A stretch of 64,000 nucleotides of DNA from positions 20,779,890-20,843,889 of the forward strand of contig NW_004955425.1 in assembly GCF_000276665.1 (NCBI RefSeq). Direction: 5' to 3'. Made by a program: the position numbers and the translations under genes. The notes beneath the pieces were generated by a model. The model had not been told where the DNA came from. It saw only the letters and a list, made by a program, of their open reading frames with translations, and ran no database searches. This document shows positions 1-8,846 of this stretch, one piece after another. The stretch's first letter is position 1, and each line of letters starts with the position of its first letter. This stretch comes from Chinchilla lanigera. Lineage: Eukaryota; Chordata; Mammalia; Rodentia; Chinchillidae.

Positions 1-80
1 AAAGTGAACTCAAGGCCAGCCTGAACTGCATAGTGAGACCCTGTCTGAAAAAGACAAAACAAAAATAAAAACAAAAACAA
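1..80 (+). mobile_element. B1 SINE, 3' part
   Basis: Second half of the internal duplication (GCTCAAGGCCAGCCTGAACT is the family form) and an A-rich tail; the 5' part is outside the window. Confidence 0.8.
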
Positions 81-194
81 TGTACTTAATGCAGCAAATT
101 TTTTTTCTATTTTTTTCACTCAGAATAGCGTCAGTATTTTTTCACATAATTAGAAATTTCACATAATTAGAAAAGACTTTGTAAATTCTGTCAT

Positions 195-276
195 ATGGGT
201 GGGCCGTGTGGCTCAGTGGTAGAGTGTGCACCTCACTCGTGGGAGGCCCTGTGTTTGAGACCCAGTTTTGAAAACA
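195..276 (+). mobile_element. Old ID SINE
   Basis: A-box-like TGGCTCAGTGGTAGAG and B-box-like GTTTGAGACCC spacing of a tRNA-derived unit; diverged. Confidence 0.65.
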
Positions 277-429
277 AAGACCAGAATAGAAGGAAGCCTG
301 TTTAATATCCCTTTAGGTTCCTGAACATAATTTACTAAATTATCTGTTGCTGAATGCTTAAGTTTATTGCAATATGCTAGATGGTAGTGAACTTTATTTC
401 TGTATAAGTCTGTTTCTGTTTCAGTTTGA

Positions 430-694
430 TTTTTTTGTTTGTCTTTTGAGACAGAGTCTCACTAGGTAGTTCAGATTGTCCTTGACTCACTGCGTAGCCC
501 AGGGCAGCCTCAAACTCCTGGCGGACCGCTTGCCCCAGCCACCCAGGCATGCGTCACTTCCACTGGTGGTGCTTGCTTTTGAGACAGAATTGCCTTGAAC
601 TCACTATGTAGCCTGGGCTGGCTTTGAACTTGCAGCAATCCTCTTGCTTCAGCCTCCAGAGTTCTGGGATTCCAGGCGATACCCACCACCCAGG
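430..694 (-). mobile_element. Two B1 SINEs in tandem
   Basis: TTTTGAGACAGAGTCTCACT opens the first (430-564) and TTTTGAGACAGAATTGCC the second (571-694). Confidence 0.8.
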
Positions 695-1018
695 GCTCTC
701 CTCTTAGGAAACTTCTGAAGGTCCTCAGCTCTCGGAGGTGGTGAGTGAGCCAGCATTTCAGCAAATCTGACTAATGACTGGACAGTGGCCAGATTAAGTA
801 TCTAGTATATTTTTAGCTACCACGGAAAATAAGAATTTTTAAATTGACATTATTCTATTAGTGCTTTGGTCCTGCTAAACTTTCCACATGTTCTTGGTTG
901 CTGAATAGGAATTCCTGAGGCTGACTTGAAGCGTAGTGTGTGTGATGCCAGCGTGTCTTTCCTGCAGTGTTCTACAGACCCTGCGAACACAGAGTGGCAC
1001 CCACCTTGCTCCCGGCGC

Positions 1019-1320
1019 TCAGGATGTTGAGACGTGAGGGTCGCTTGAATCCCAGCATTGTGGGCCAGCCTGTGCCACATAGCGAGGCTCCTGTCTCCTG
1101 AAAACCTAACAAAACAAAACCAAGTCAGAGCCGCCCCGCCCCAGTACTGGGGATTGAACCCAGGGCCTTTACACTGAGCGACATCCCCAGCCCCTTTTTA
1201 TTTCCATCATGAGACAGTCTTGTTAAGTCACTGCATTTTCAGACTGGGCTCAGACTTCAACAGTCTTCCTGCCTCAGCCTTCCAGAGTATGGGAATTACA
1301 GGTGTGTGTCACCCTGGCTG
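1019..1320 (-). mobile_element. Degraded B1 (+, 1019-1110) and B1-dID dimer (-, 1130-1320)
   Basis: GGGGATTGAACCCAGGGCC marks the dID half and GCCTCAGCCTTCCAGAG the B1 half of the reverse dimer. Confidence 0.65.
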
Positions 1321-1767
1321 GTAGAAACTCTTGATCTGTGTAGACACAGGGCTTCATATGCCTGGATTCCACTCCCTCACATTGTCTGTGGGGAGATGGT
1401 GTGTAGTTCTTGTTAGATTTCCGAGTTTTCTGCCCCAGAACAAAACCACCTGGAGAATCCCACACGCTCCCCAAGCCTGTGAGGGCTGCACTTGACACCT
1501 GTTCTCTGTTTCAGGAGAAACAGCTGCTCTAAGAATTTAGATTTCCTCTGTGATCAGCAGTGTGAAAGGGTGTCCTTGTACCACTGAGAGCCATGCGTGG
1601 GCAGCAGGGATGATTCTACAGAATCCGGCCCTGTGCCTGCCACATGCCATCACTGAAAAGTGCTATGGAGTTGCCACATCCTTGGAAAGGATGGAGTATT
1701 CACTTCATTACTCTCAGCTGCTTGCCTGGTAGATACTTTATTTAGGCTCTTTTCATTTTTCTGTTAC

Positions 1768-1882
1768 TGTTTTTTGAGGCAGGGTCTCACTGTATAGCCC
1801 ACGCTGGCCCTCAAACTTGTGACAATCCTCCTGCCTCAGCCTCCTGAGTGCTGGGATTTCAGGCATGTGCAGCATGCCTGGT
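1768..1882 (-). mobile_element. B1 SINE
   Basis: GAGGCAGGGTCTCACT to GTGCTGGGATTTCAGGC; short form with one duplication unit. Confidence 0.8.
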
Positions 1883-2366
1883 AATTTATGCTATTTAGGG
1901 GAAAGTAACCGAGGTCCTTGGCAGTAGCCTGGACCACATAGTTTCTCAGAATTATAGAAGCCTTTATCTGGGTGGAGGATTGAGATCCATCACGAATGAT
2001 CTGGGTTTCTGCCCCCCTATGGTGCGAAATGACACTTGTGGTTTCTGGAGAGGTGATGCGGGGAAGTTCCTTCCAGTCTCCTCGTCTGGAGAGGGTCTGG
2101 TGCTGCTGCTGTGCTCCAGACATTTACACTCCGAAGCTTATTTTCCATCATGTTTCATAAGAGCATCATTTTGTGGCGTATTCTGCCCAGGGACACAGCT
2201 GTGTGCCACAGAGAGGCAGAGGAGATGTGGGAGCCACAGGACCGAGCCCTGGGACAGGGCGCCAGGGACGCAGGTGAGGGTTGGAGGGAAGTGAGCTCAC
2301 CTGGATGCGGGCACTTCTCCTTGGAGGAGGGATTTGTTGATGAGTTTATTCAGAATTACAGGAAGA

Positions 2367-2612
2367 TTTTTTTGAGACAGCATCTTGCTATGTAGCCCAG
2401 GCTGGCCTCAGACTCACCAGGATGCTCTTGGGTCAGCCTAGTGCTTACAGGTGTGCGTCACTATGCTGGGGTTTTTTTTCCCCCCATTTTGAGACAGGGT
2501 CTGGCTGTGTTTGTAAATCACCCAGGCTGGCCTTGAATTTCTAATTCTCCTGCCTCAGCTTCCCGAGGTAGCTGAAATTACACGTGTCCCCTGGTCCGAG
2601 GAGACAGGTGAT
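2367..2612 (-). mobile_element. Two B1 SINEs
   Basis: Units 2367-2472 and 2485-2612, each starting at a GAGACAG box; the second is diverged at its end. Confidence 0.75.
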
Positions 2613-2621
2613 TTTATATTT

Positions 2622-2718
2622 TTCTTTTTTTTTTTTTTTTTTCCGGTACCAGGAATCAAACTCATGACGTCGTGCTTGTCAGGCAGGCACTGTGCCACTG
2701 AGCTAAATCCCCAGCCCC
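2622..2718 (-). mobile_element. ID SINE, full length
   Basis: T20 tail followed by CCGGTACCAGGAATC and ending AAATCCCCAGCCCC. Confidence 0.9.
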
Positions 2719-2739
2719 GATTTTATATTTTTCCAGCCC

Positions 2740-3088
2740 CACTCTCTGGACTGGGATTGAATCCAGAGTCTTGCACTTACTAGACAAGTGCTCGGGGCTG
2801 GGGATTTAGCTCAGCGGCAAAAGCGCCTGCCTGGCAAGTGCAAGGTCGTGAGTTTGGTTCCCGGTACCGGAGAAAAACCAAAAAAAAAAAAAAAAAGACA
2901 AGTGCTCTACTGCTCTACTTCCAGGTTCTTTCTCTCTTTCCCTCTCCCTCTCTTTCTCTGAGACAGGGTCTCACTCACTGTATGCCAGACTGGCTTTGAG
3001 ATTGCTATGTAAACCAGGCTGGCCTTGAATTTGTGGTGATCATCCTGCCTCAGCCTGAGTGCTGGGATCACAGGTGTGTGTGGCTGAA
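2740..3088 (-). mobile_element. Old B1-dID dimer split by a young ID
   Basis: dID parts at 2740-2793 and 2896-2925, B1 at 2958-3088, with a CT-rich spacer 2928-2957. The ID at 2794-2895 sits inside the dID half. Confidence 0.7.
2794..2895 (+). mobile_element. Young ID SINE with perfect 12-bp duplication
   Basis: Flanked by AGACAAGTGCTC at 2782-2793 and 2896-2907. Intact A-box (TTAGCTCAGCGGC) and B-box (GTTTGGTTCCC), tail beginning GGAGAAAAACC. Confidence 0.92.
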
Positions 3089-3103
3089 CTTTTTTTTTTT
3101 TAA

Positions 3104-3192
3104 ATTTTGAGACAGGGTCTCACTAAGTTCCCTAGGCTGGCCCCACACTTTCAGTCCGTCTGTCTAAATTGCCCGAATCACTGCACCCAGCA
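3104..3192 (-). mobile_element. B1 SINE, diverged
   Basis: TTTTGAGACAGGGTCTCACT then an altered 3' half. Confidence 0.7.
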
Positions 3193-3300
3193 TTTTTTTC
3201 CATTTTTTGCTTTTCTCTAGCAGGAGGGTTATTCAAAATGACCAATTCTGCTACTGCTGGAAATGAACGTTTGATATTCTTTTTATTTTGTTTATTTATT

Positions 3301-3498
3301 TGTCATGGTGCTAGGGATCTAGCATGCTGAGAAAGTGTTATATCACCAAGCCACACCCCCAACTTGTGTTCGTGTTTGTTTCTTGTGTTTTGAGACAGGG
3401 CCTCACCGCGTAGTCAGGCTGGCTGTGAACTCACAGGGATCCTTTTGCCTTGGCCTCCCCAGTGCTGGGATTACAGGCCTGTGCCACTATGCCAGGCC
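3301..3498 (-). mobile_element. Old ID fragment (3301-3362) and B1 (3385-3498)
   Basis: GGTGCTAGGGATCTAGC for the ID remnant; GAGACAGGGCCTCACC to GCTGGGATTACAGGCC for B1. Confidence 0.65.
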
Positions 3499-3756
3499 TC
3501 TCTAGTTATTTCTGCTTATTGTCCATTAAACGTGTTGTCACCTAAGTCTTGGGCTAAGATCATCGAGTCCCTGAGTGCAGAGATGGAAACCAGTGGCCAC
3601 AACAGTAGAGGTGAAAAGCTATGCGGTGTTCCCTCAAGTGCAGCTCTTCTGAGTTCCTGGGTTTGGTATTCAGAGTCAAGGTTAGTTCCCGGCACTATCA
3701 TTAACCTTGATAGTATTATAGGCAGCCACGTTATTTAGAACTACTTAGAACTATTA

Positions 3757-4385
3757 CAGGCTGGGCCCTGAAGAGGTCAATGCAGAACACTACTGTGGCT
3801 GGAGGTATATTCACTGAAGGCGAGGCTGTGCACCCACATACATCCCCGAGGGGTGAGTAGCTATGATTGATATTCTAAATAGGCATCTGTCTCCTTGGGT
3901 GGAGGTCCCAAATCTCCTTAACCCTGCCCTTCCAGGAAAGTCCCTGTCCAGCCCATCTGCACTTGTTACGTGACTTGTTTCCCCATTGGATCCCCATTTA
4001 ATCAATATTACCCAAGCGACTATAGGCGTAATCTTATTGGTTGACCGTAGTTTTGTCCCACCTTACACCTACCATGTGGTTTTCCATTGGATCAGTGTTA
4101 CCTAAGTGACTAGTAATCTTGTTGATTTTGGTTCTGGCCCACCTTAGACACATCACACTTCATGGTTTTGCTGTATAAACTTCCTTGAGAAGCGGAGTCC
4201 CCAGCAACCTGCTAGGGACGCCTTTAGTCTCTTAGAAGCTTTTCTTTCTCTCAATAAATACTTCCTACTCTTAAAACAAAACAAAACAAAACAAAAAACG
4301 GTCCTACTCTTAACCTCTTTCTTGTTCCTAGAATTCATTCTTTGATTTTAGAAAACACAAACTCATATCAGACATCATAGCAGGC
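3757..4385 (+). mobile_element. Solo LTR of an endogenous retrovirus (old, non-coding)
   Basis: Sense features: TATA-like TGTATAAAC near 4170, AATAAA at 4254-4259 and a T-rich downstream end. CAGGC occurs at 3757-3761 and 4381-4385 and may be the 5-bp target duplication; the 5' edge is TG but the 3' edge is diverged, so borders are tentative. Inverted CCAAT boxes (ATTGG) occur in two related blocks, 3980-4078 and 4083-4165, an imperfect tandem duplication in the U3 part. No internal viral genes are present. Confidence 0.5.
4263..4313 (+). repeat. A-rich insertion flanked by a 12-bp duplication
   Basis: TCCTACTCTTAA at 4263-4274 is repeated at 4302-4313 around a 27-base A-rich (AAAAC)n insert. 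It splits the LTR just after its polyadenylation signal. Confidence 0.6.
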
Positions 4386-4710
4386 TAGGAGTTACATTTC
4401 CTTTATTTTATTAAGAAGTCCTATATCATCCTTGTATCAATAGGGTGAGCATTGGGTTTCTTAACTAATTTTACAGAGCAGTGCGCAGAGGCCTTCTGCA
4501 CTTTGTTAGTTGCTGGATACCTCGATGTGTGGCTTCCCAAGTGTCTCCCAGGGGTAACAGTGCTGCCTTCAGGGCCCAGGACCCTTCACACCTCACCAGT
4601 GTGGACAGTCAGTGCCCCTTGCCCTCTGAGCCTAATTGATTTTTATGCATCACACAGATTGATTTGACATGTAATTAAATTAAAATGAGCACTTTACTAA
4701 ACATTGAACA

Positions 4711-4835
4711 ACAGACTGGGTGTGGTGGTGCAAACCTGTGATCCTAGCACTAGGGAGGCTGAGACAGAAGGATCACCGTGAGTCCATGGCCATCCTAGGC
4801 TACATAGCAAGATCCTATCTCAAAAGACCAAAAAA
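4711..4835 (+). mobile_element. B1 SINE
   Basis: CTGGGTGTGGTGGTGC start, GGCTGAGACAGAAGGATC centre, poly(A) at 4830. Confidence 0.85.
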
Positions 4836-4891
4836 AAAAAAAAAAGACAAAGGAAAAAAGTGTTGGTGTTTTTAAAAAATTGTATTCCTGA

Positions 4892-5024
4892 GGGGCTGGG
4901 GATTTAGCTCAGTGGCAAAGCGCCTGCCTGGCAAGCGCAAGGTCGTGAGTTCGGTTCCCAGTACCGGAGAAAAACAAAAAAAACAAAACAAAAAAAATAA
5001 AAAAAAAAAAAATATAAAAAAAAA
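4892..5024 (+). mobile_element. Young ID SINE with perfect 18-bp duplication
   Basis: TAAAAAATTGTATTCCTG occurs at 4873-4890 and 5025-5042. Body is full length and followed by a long A-rich tail. Confidence 0.93.
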
Positions 5025-5041
5025 TAAAAAATTGTATTCCT

Positions 5042-5208
5042 GGCCAGGTATGGTGGCACATTCCTGTAATCCTTACTACTCAGGATGCTGAGGCAGGAGA
5101 ATCAAAAGTTTGAGGCTAGCATGAGCAACATAACAAGGTTATATATCAAAATTTAAAAATTAAAGGGCTGGGATATAGCTCAGTGTGAAGTTCAACTCCC
5201 AGGACCAA
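5042..5208 (+). mobile_element. B1-dID dimer
   Basis: GGCCAGGTATGGTGGCAC start, A-rich linker, then AGGGCTGGGATATAGCTCAG. Confidence 0.8.
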
Positions 5209-5280
5209 ACAAATAAATGAATGAATGAATGAATGATAATAGATAGATAGATAGATAGATGGATGGATGGATAGATAAAT
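5209..5280 (+). repeat. Tetranucleotide repeats (AATG, AGAT, GATG)
   Basis: Consecutive AATG, AGAT and GATG runs grown from the A-rich tail of the preceding SINE. Confidence 0.9.
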
Positions 5281-5396
5281 GGCATTCATATATTCCAGGG
5301 AGGCATTTGGCTCTCCTGTGTGTGTGTGGCTGATGGGAATTTAAATGGTGCAGCTGCTTAGAGTAGAGTTTGGACAGAACTCAGAAAGTTAGCTGG

Positions 5397-5706
5397 AAGC
5401 CGAGTGTAGTGATATGTACCTGCGATCCCAGCACCCTGGCTCTGGGGTCAGTTCCCAGGATTGCCAGAAAAGGAGGAGGAGGAGGAGGAGGAGGAGGAGC
5501 AGCAGCAGCAGCAGCAGCAGCAGCCTTTGGGTGTAGTGACACACACTTTTGTAATCCCAGCACTCTGGGAGACTGAGGCAGAGGATTGCAAATCCAAGCC
5601 TAGCTTAGGTGACTCAGAGATTAGACTGTCTGAAAATAAAAAATGATGAAGATCTGAGGATGTAGGCTAGTGCAGAGGCCTTGGGTTCAATCCCCAGTAC
5701 TACACA
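5397..5706 (+). mobile_element. B1 fragment and B1-dID dimer around a triplet repeat
   Basis: B1 5' part at 5397-5465 and a dimer at 5525-5706 ending TTCAATCCCCAGTACTAC. Confidence 0.7.
5467..5523 (+). repeat. Compound triplet repeat (GGA)n(GCA)n
   Basis: About nine GGA units followed by about eight GCA units. It reads as Glu-Gln or Ala-Gly runs, which explains the apparent small open frames. Confidence 0.95.
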
Positions 5707-5717
5707 AACAGAATAGT

Positions 5718-5769
5718 TAAGCATGGCATGGGCCTGTAATCCTGGCACTCTGAGAGGCTATGGCAGGAG
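5718..5769 (+). mobile_element. B1 5' fragment
   Basis: AGCATGGCATGGGCCTGTAATCC continuing to GGCAGGAGA, then L1 sequence. Confidence 0.5.
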
Positions 5770-6015
5770 ATACAGATAGAAAGTAAATAAAGACAGAAGG
5801 AGAAGAGAACTCAGCAAGGGCTGAGGAGGTGAATGAGGAGCTCTTACTTACTCGGTAGAGCTGATGTTTAGGAGGCTGAAGAGGCTCTGAAAACAGTGGT
5901 GAAAGTGCTACAGCGTGGTACATATACCTCATGCCGCTGAATTGTATACTGAAGTAGTTAAAATGGTAAATTTTAGGTTGGTAGGTGTTTTACCACCAAA
6001 AACAGAAAAGAAAAT
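5770..6015 (+). mobile_element. Old L1 3'-end fragment
   Basis: Ends with GCTGAATTGTATACTG, TTAAAATGGTAAATTTTAGG and a terminal CACCAAAAACAG, matching the typical 3' end of ancient L1M families. A B1 follows 30 bases later. Confidence 0.6.
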
Positions 6016-6044
6016 ATATATGTCTGAAACATACCCATTTTGAA

Positions 6045-6256
6045 CTAGATGTGGTGGTGATGTATAACTAATTCCAGGATTCAGGAGACGAGGCAGGAGA
6101 ATTGTTGTGAGTTCAAGGCCAGCCAAGACTACACAGTGAGACCCTGTCTCAAAAAAAAAAAAAACGAAAACAAAACAGCTGGGGCTGTAGCTCAGCAGTA
6201 CAGCACCTGCTTGGCAAACACAAGGTCCTGAGTTTGATTCCCGGGACCAAAAAACA
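6045..6256 (+). mobile_element. B1 (6045-6172) and ID (6178-6256)
   Basis: B1 ends GAGACCCTGTCTC plus A14; the ID starts GCTGGGGCTGTAGCTCAG. Confidence 0.85.
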
Positions 6257-6597
6257 ACAAACAAAAAAACCCTGCCCCATTTTTGTATCTGTGTTCAAAT
6301 CTTACTGTATTGGCTCTGTTCTCTTTTTTGGTTTCACTTTTGATTGTTTAATTAGTGCCCATTTGCAGCACTTCATGACCCCATGGCTTGCGGGCTGCTG
6401 GCACCTGTCCACAGTGGTCCCAGTCTCTCACATCCCCCTCTGTGGTCATAGTCCTCAAGGGAGCCTCTTAGCCTGGGCTTGGTGTGTTTGCACTGGTGGA
6501 TGGATTTCAGGCAGATTCCACTGGTTTTTGCAGAGTTGAGAACACTACTTCCAGTGGTTTTTTTTTTTTTTTTCTTACCTGAATTTATTAAAAATTT

Positions 6598-6805
6598 TGC
6601 CCAGCACTCTGGAGGCTGAGGCAGGAAGATCGGTGGAAGTTTGAGGCTGGCCTGGACTACATTGTAAGTTCAAGGCAGCCTGTGCTACACAGTGAGACCC
6701 TGTCTCAAGAAAACAAAAAAAGGGCCAGGGATATAGCCCAGTATAGCTCAGCGGCACAGCACCTGCCTGGCAAGTATGAAGTTATGAGTTTGATTCCTGG
6801 TTAAA
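6598..6805 (+). mobile_element. B1 (6598-6720) and ID (6722-6805)
   Basis: B1 lacks its 5' end. The ID has an extra short repeat, ATAGCCCAGTATAGCTCAG, in its A-box. Confidence 0.8.
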
Positions 6806-6879
6806 AAAAAAAAAGAAAGAGAAAGAGAAAAGAAAAAGAAACCAAAAAAGAAGAAGAAGAAGAAGAGGAAGAAAGAAAC
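6790..6879 (+). repeat. Purine-rich (GAAA)n/(GAA)n tract
   Basis: About 90 bases almost without pyrimidines, grown from the ID tail. Confidence 0.9.
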
Positions 6880-6913
6880 TTTGGCTGTGGGTGGATCAGA
6901 GAGAAGTCATGTA

Positions 6914-6990
6914 AGGGCTGGGCTGGGCTGGCAGTGGTAAAGCGCCCTGCTTAGCATGCTCGAGACCCTGGGTTCCATCCTCAGCACAGA
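6914..6990 (+). mobile_element. Old ID SINE
   Basis: GGCAGTGGTAAAGCGCCCTG and CCCTGGGTTCCATCC; older subtype with CCTGGGTTC at the B-box. Confidence 0.65.
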
Positions 6991-8792
6991 GAAGGAACCC
7001 AGAAGCCACAGCAGGAAACCGGGCCCTTTGACTTCGTGAGCCCTCCAGGAAAGCTTGCCTCTGGCAAACCCCAGGCGGGAGGCAAGGGGAGGCGAGGGGT
7101 GCCCAGCCCAGGCTGGCTGGCCCTTGCTGTGTTCCAGTTTCTGCCTATGGGAATCTGTTTGGGACCCAACTGCAAGTGGAAAACCCATCTCTGGCTGAGC
7201 AGCCAGGCGAGCGCTGCTGCCAGCCTCCAAATGTGCTGCTGAAACCTGGGCCCACGCAGTAGAGCTGGGCTGCTTCCTGGATCCCAGCAGCTGTCAAGGT
7301 GGTGGGGATGGGACTGGGACCAGCCTCTGTCTACACTGCTGTTGGGCAGTGACCTTGAGACCCAGCGGTGGCCCTGGTCCTTCGCTGCTGCTGTCACAAC
7401 ACCAGGGGCTAACGGGAGGGAGACTCCTGACTTGCCTTTCCCAGGGGCCGCCGATATTAGCCACGACGCCTGCCGCCTGCATGGAGTGTCCCCTCGGCAA
7501 GGGAGGGTGGCTCTGGTTGCCCGCCAGGCTGCATCTTGGGACCTGCTTGGGTGGCTCTGGGGGGCACTGAGAGATGCTCAGTGATGATCTTGGGAGAGGG
7601 AGATGCCGGTGGATTCTGCCTCTGGCCAGGCAGGGATTTCTCTGCGAAATGAAAGTGATGGGAAGTGTCCCTAGCAAGACAGAAATCCCTTGTCTCCCGC
7701 CACTTGGTGGCAAGTGTATTTTGAAAACTCCACCCCTTCTCCTTGTCCTCAGCCTGTCCTTTCCTCGTAAGTGGCTTTATTGTTATTTTCTAATCCGCCT
7801 TTGTCATTGGACATTTACTGACAGAAATCAAATTGCTGTGCTTCCAGGCGAAGCGCCTGCTGCAGAGCAGTGTGATTTGGAGGAATGAGACACGCAGCCC
7901 AACAGCTGAGCCTTACTGTCCTCACATAACCTCCCTGCCTTAAATATCGCCAATATTTCGCCTTGCCTTATAAAGTAAAAATGCACAATACCTTCCAGAG
8001 TTTCAGCGAGCCTCAAGGCCCCCCTGGGCTCCGTGACAGCTCCTGTGTGGTGCAGGCAGAGCGGCGTCCCCTCCCCCAGGCGGACCTGCCCTGGCCGCCA
8101 CCCAGAGGTGACTAATCAGGGAGACTCCGCCATCGATCCGCTGGCCACCTGGGGGATTGGCGTGCATTGTTTTGGCTGAAGCCTCCTGTGATTTTGCCGC
8201 GACCAGATCCTCTGCGGAGAACTCCATGTCACAGCTTGGGGCTGCCTGTGTCCTGTGGCGAGAGCCAGCCGCACAGGAGATCCTTTGTCTAGGAAGGGCT
8301 AGGCTGAGAAGATCACTTTGGAGTTGCTAAGCTCTGCATTGCCATTGGCTGCACCGTGTAGGGCTGTTTTTGCAAAAGGCATGCCCAGCACGTCTACAGT
8401 GCTGGCAGGCCAGGGCTGCCTTCAAACACCATGATAATAACAGCAGAGCAGTTTGCAGGGCTGTTCCACTACCGAGGCTTCCTCTGCAGAAGCAAGATGG
8501 CTACCTCGTGGCTTCGCCGAGAAGAGTGCAGAGGCTAATTAGACAGACTAAGGGAGAGAAGGGTGTTTCCCTCCCTCGTCTTGATGCAAGGTTTTTTTTC
8601 AGTGACTTTTAAAGTATACATTTTACATAAGCTCTTTAGGTTCTGCCTAGAAACATGTTGATGATTTAAGATGGCATAAGTAGTTTTACAGAGAAATAGC
8701 CAAAAAAAATTTTGGGGGGGTGGTAGGAATGGGAGCTTTTTTCTTTTTTTAAATGGAGGCTCATTTTCCATTTTTATTATTTTTTTTTTTAG
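6991..8792 (+). other. Unique, SINE-free end of intron 2
   Basis: No B1, ID or L1 resemblance seen. GC is raised around 7030-7600 and 8020-8280. A TATA-like CTTATAAAG lies near 7966. An alternative promoter for a CXXC-less TET1 transcript is described in human intron 2 (TET1-ALT, as remembered), and this block is in the equivalent intron, so regulatory sequence is plausible but unproven. Confidence 0.45.
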
Positions 8793-8846
8793 GTTATAAA
8801 AGAAAACAAGAGGCCCCAGAGGGAAAAGAAGCCCAAAGTTTTAAAG
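8793..8846 (+). CDS. Tet1: TET1 exon 3 (54 nt, phase 0-0)
   Basis: Encodes 18 residues, [18 protein letters not shown], a lysine/arginine-rich segment that in human TET1 follows directly after the CXXC zinc finger. The acceptor is a T-rich tract (8767-8790) ending in AG at 8791-8792, and the donor is GTAA at 8847. The exon keeps frame on both sides, so skipping it would remove 18 basic residues without a frameshift. The overlapping reading frame starting upstream at 8753 reads a different frame and is not the gene. The basic charge suggests help in DNA contact or nuclear localisation next to CXXC; that is inference. Confidence 0.95.

Noticed and set aside
3757..4385. Intact endogenous retrovirus next to the LTRs
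   Set aside because: Only solo LTRs were seen; no internal viral sequence flanks them.
5381..5646. Frames with Glu/Gln, Gly/Ala and Ala/Pro runs
   Set aside because: Reading of the GGA/GCA triplet repeat in different frames.
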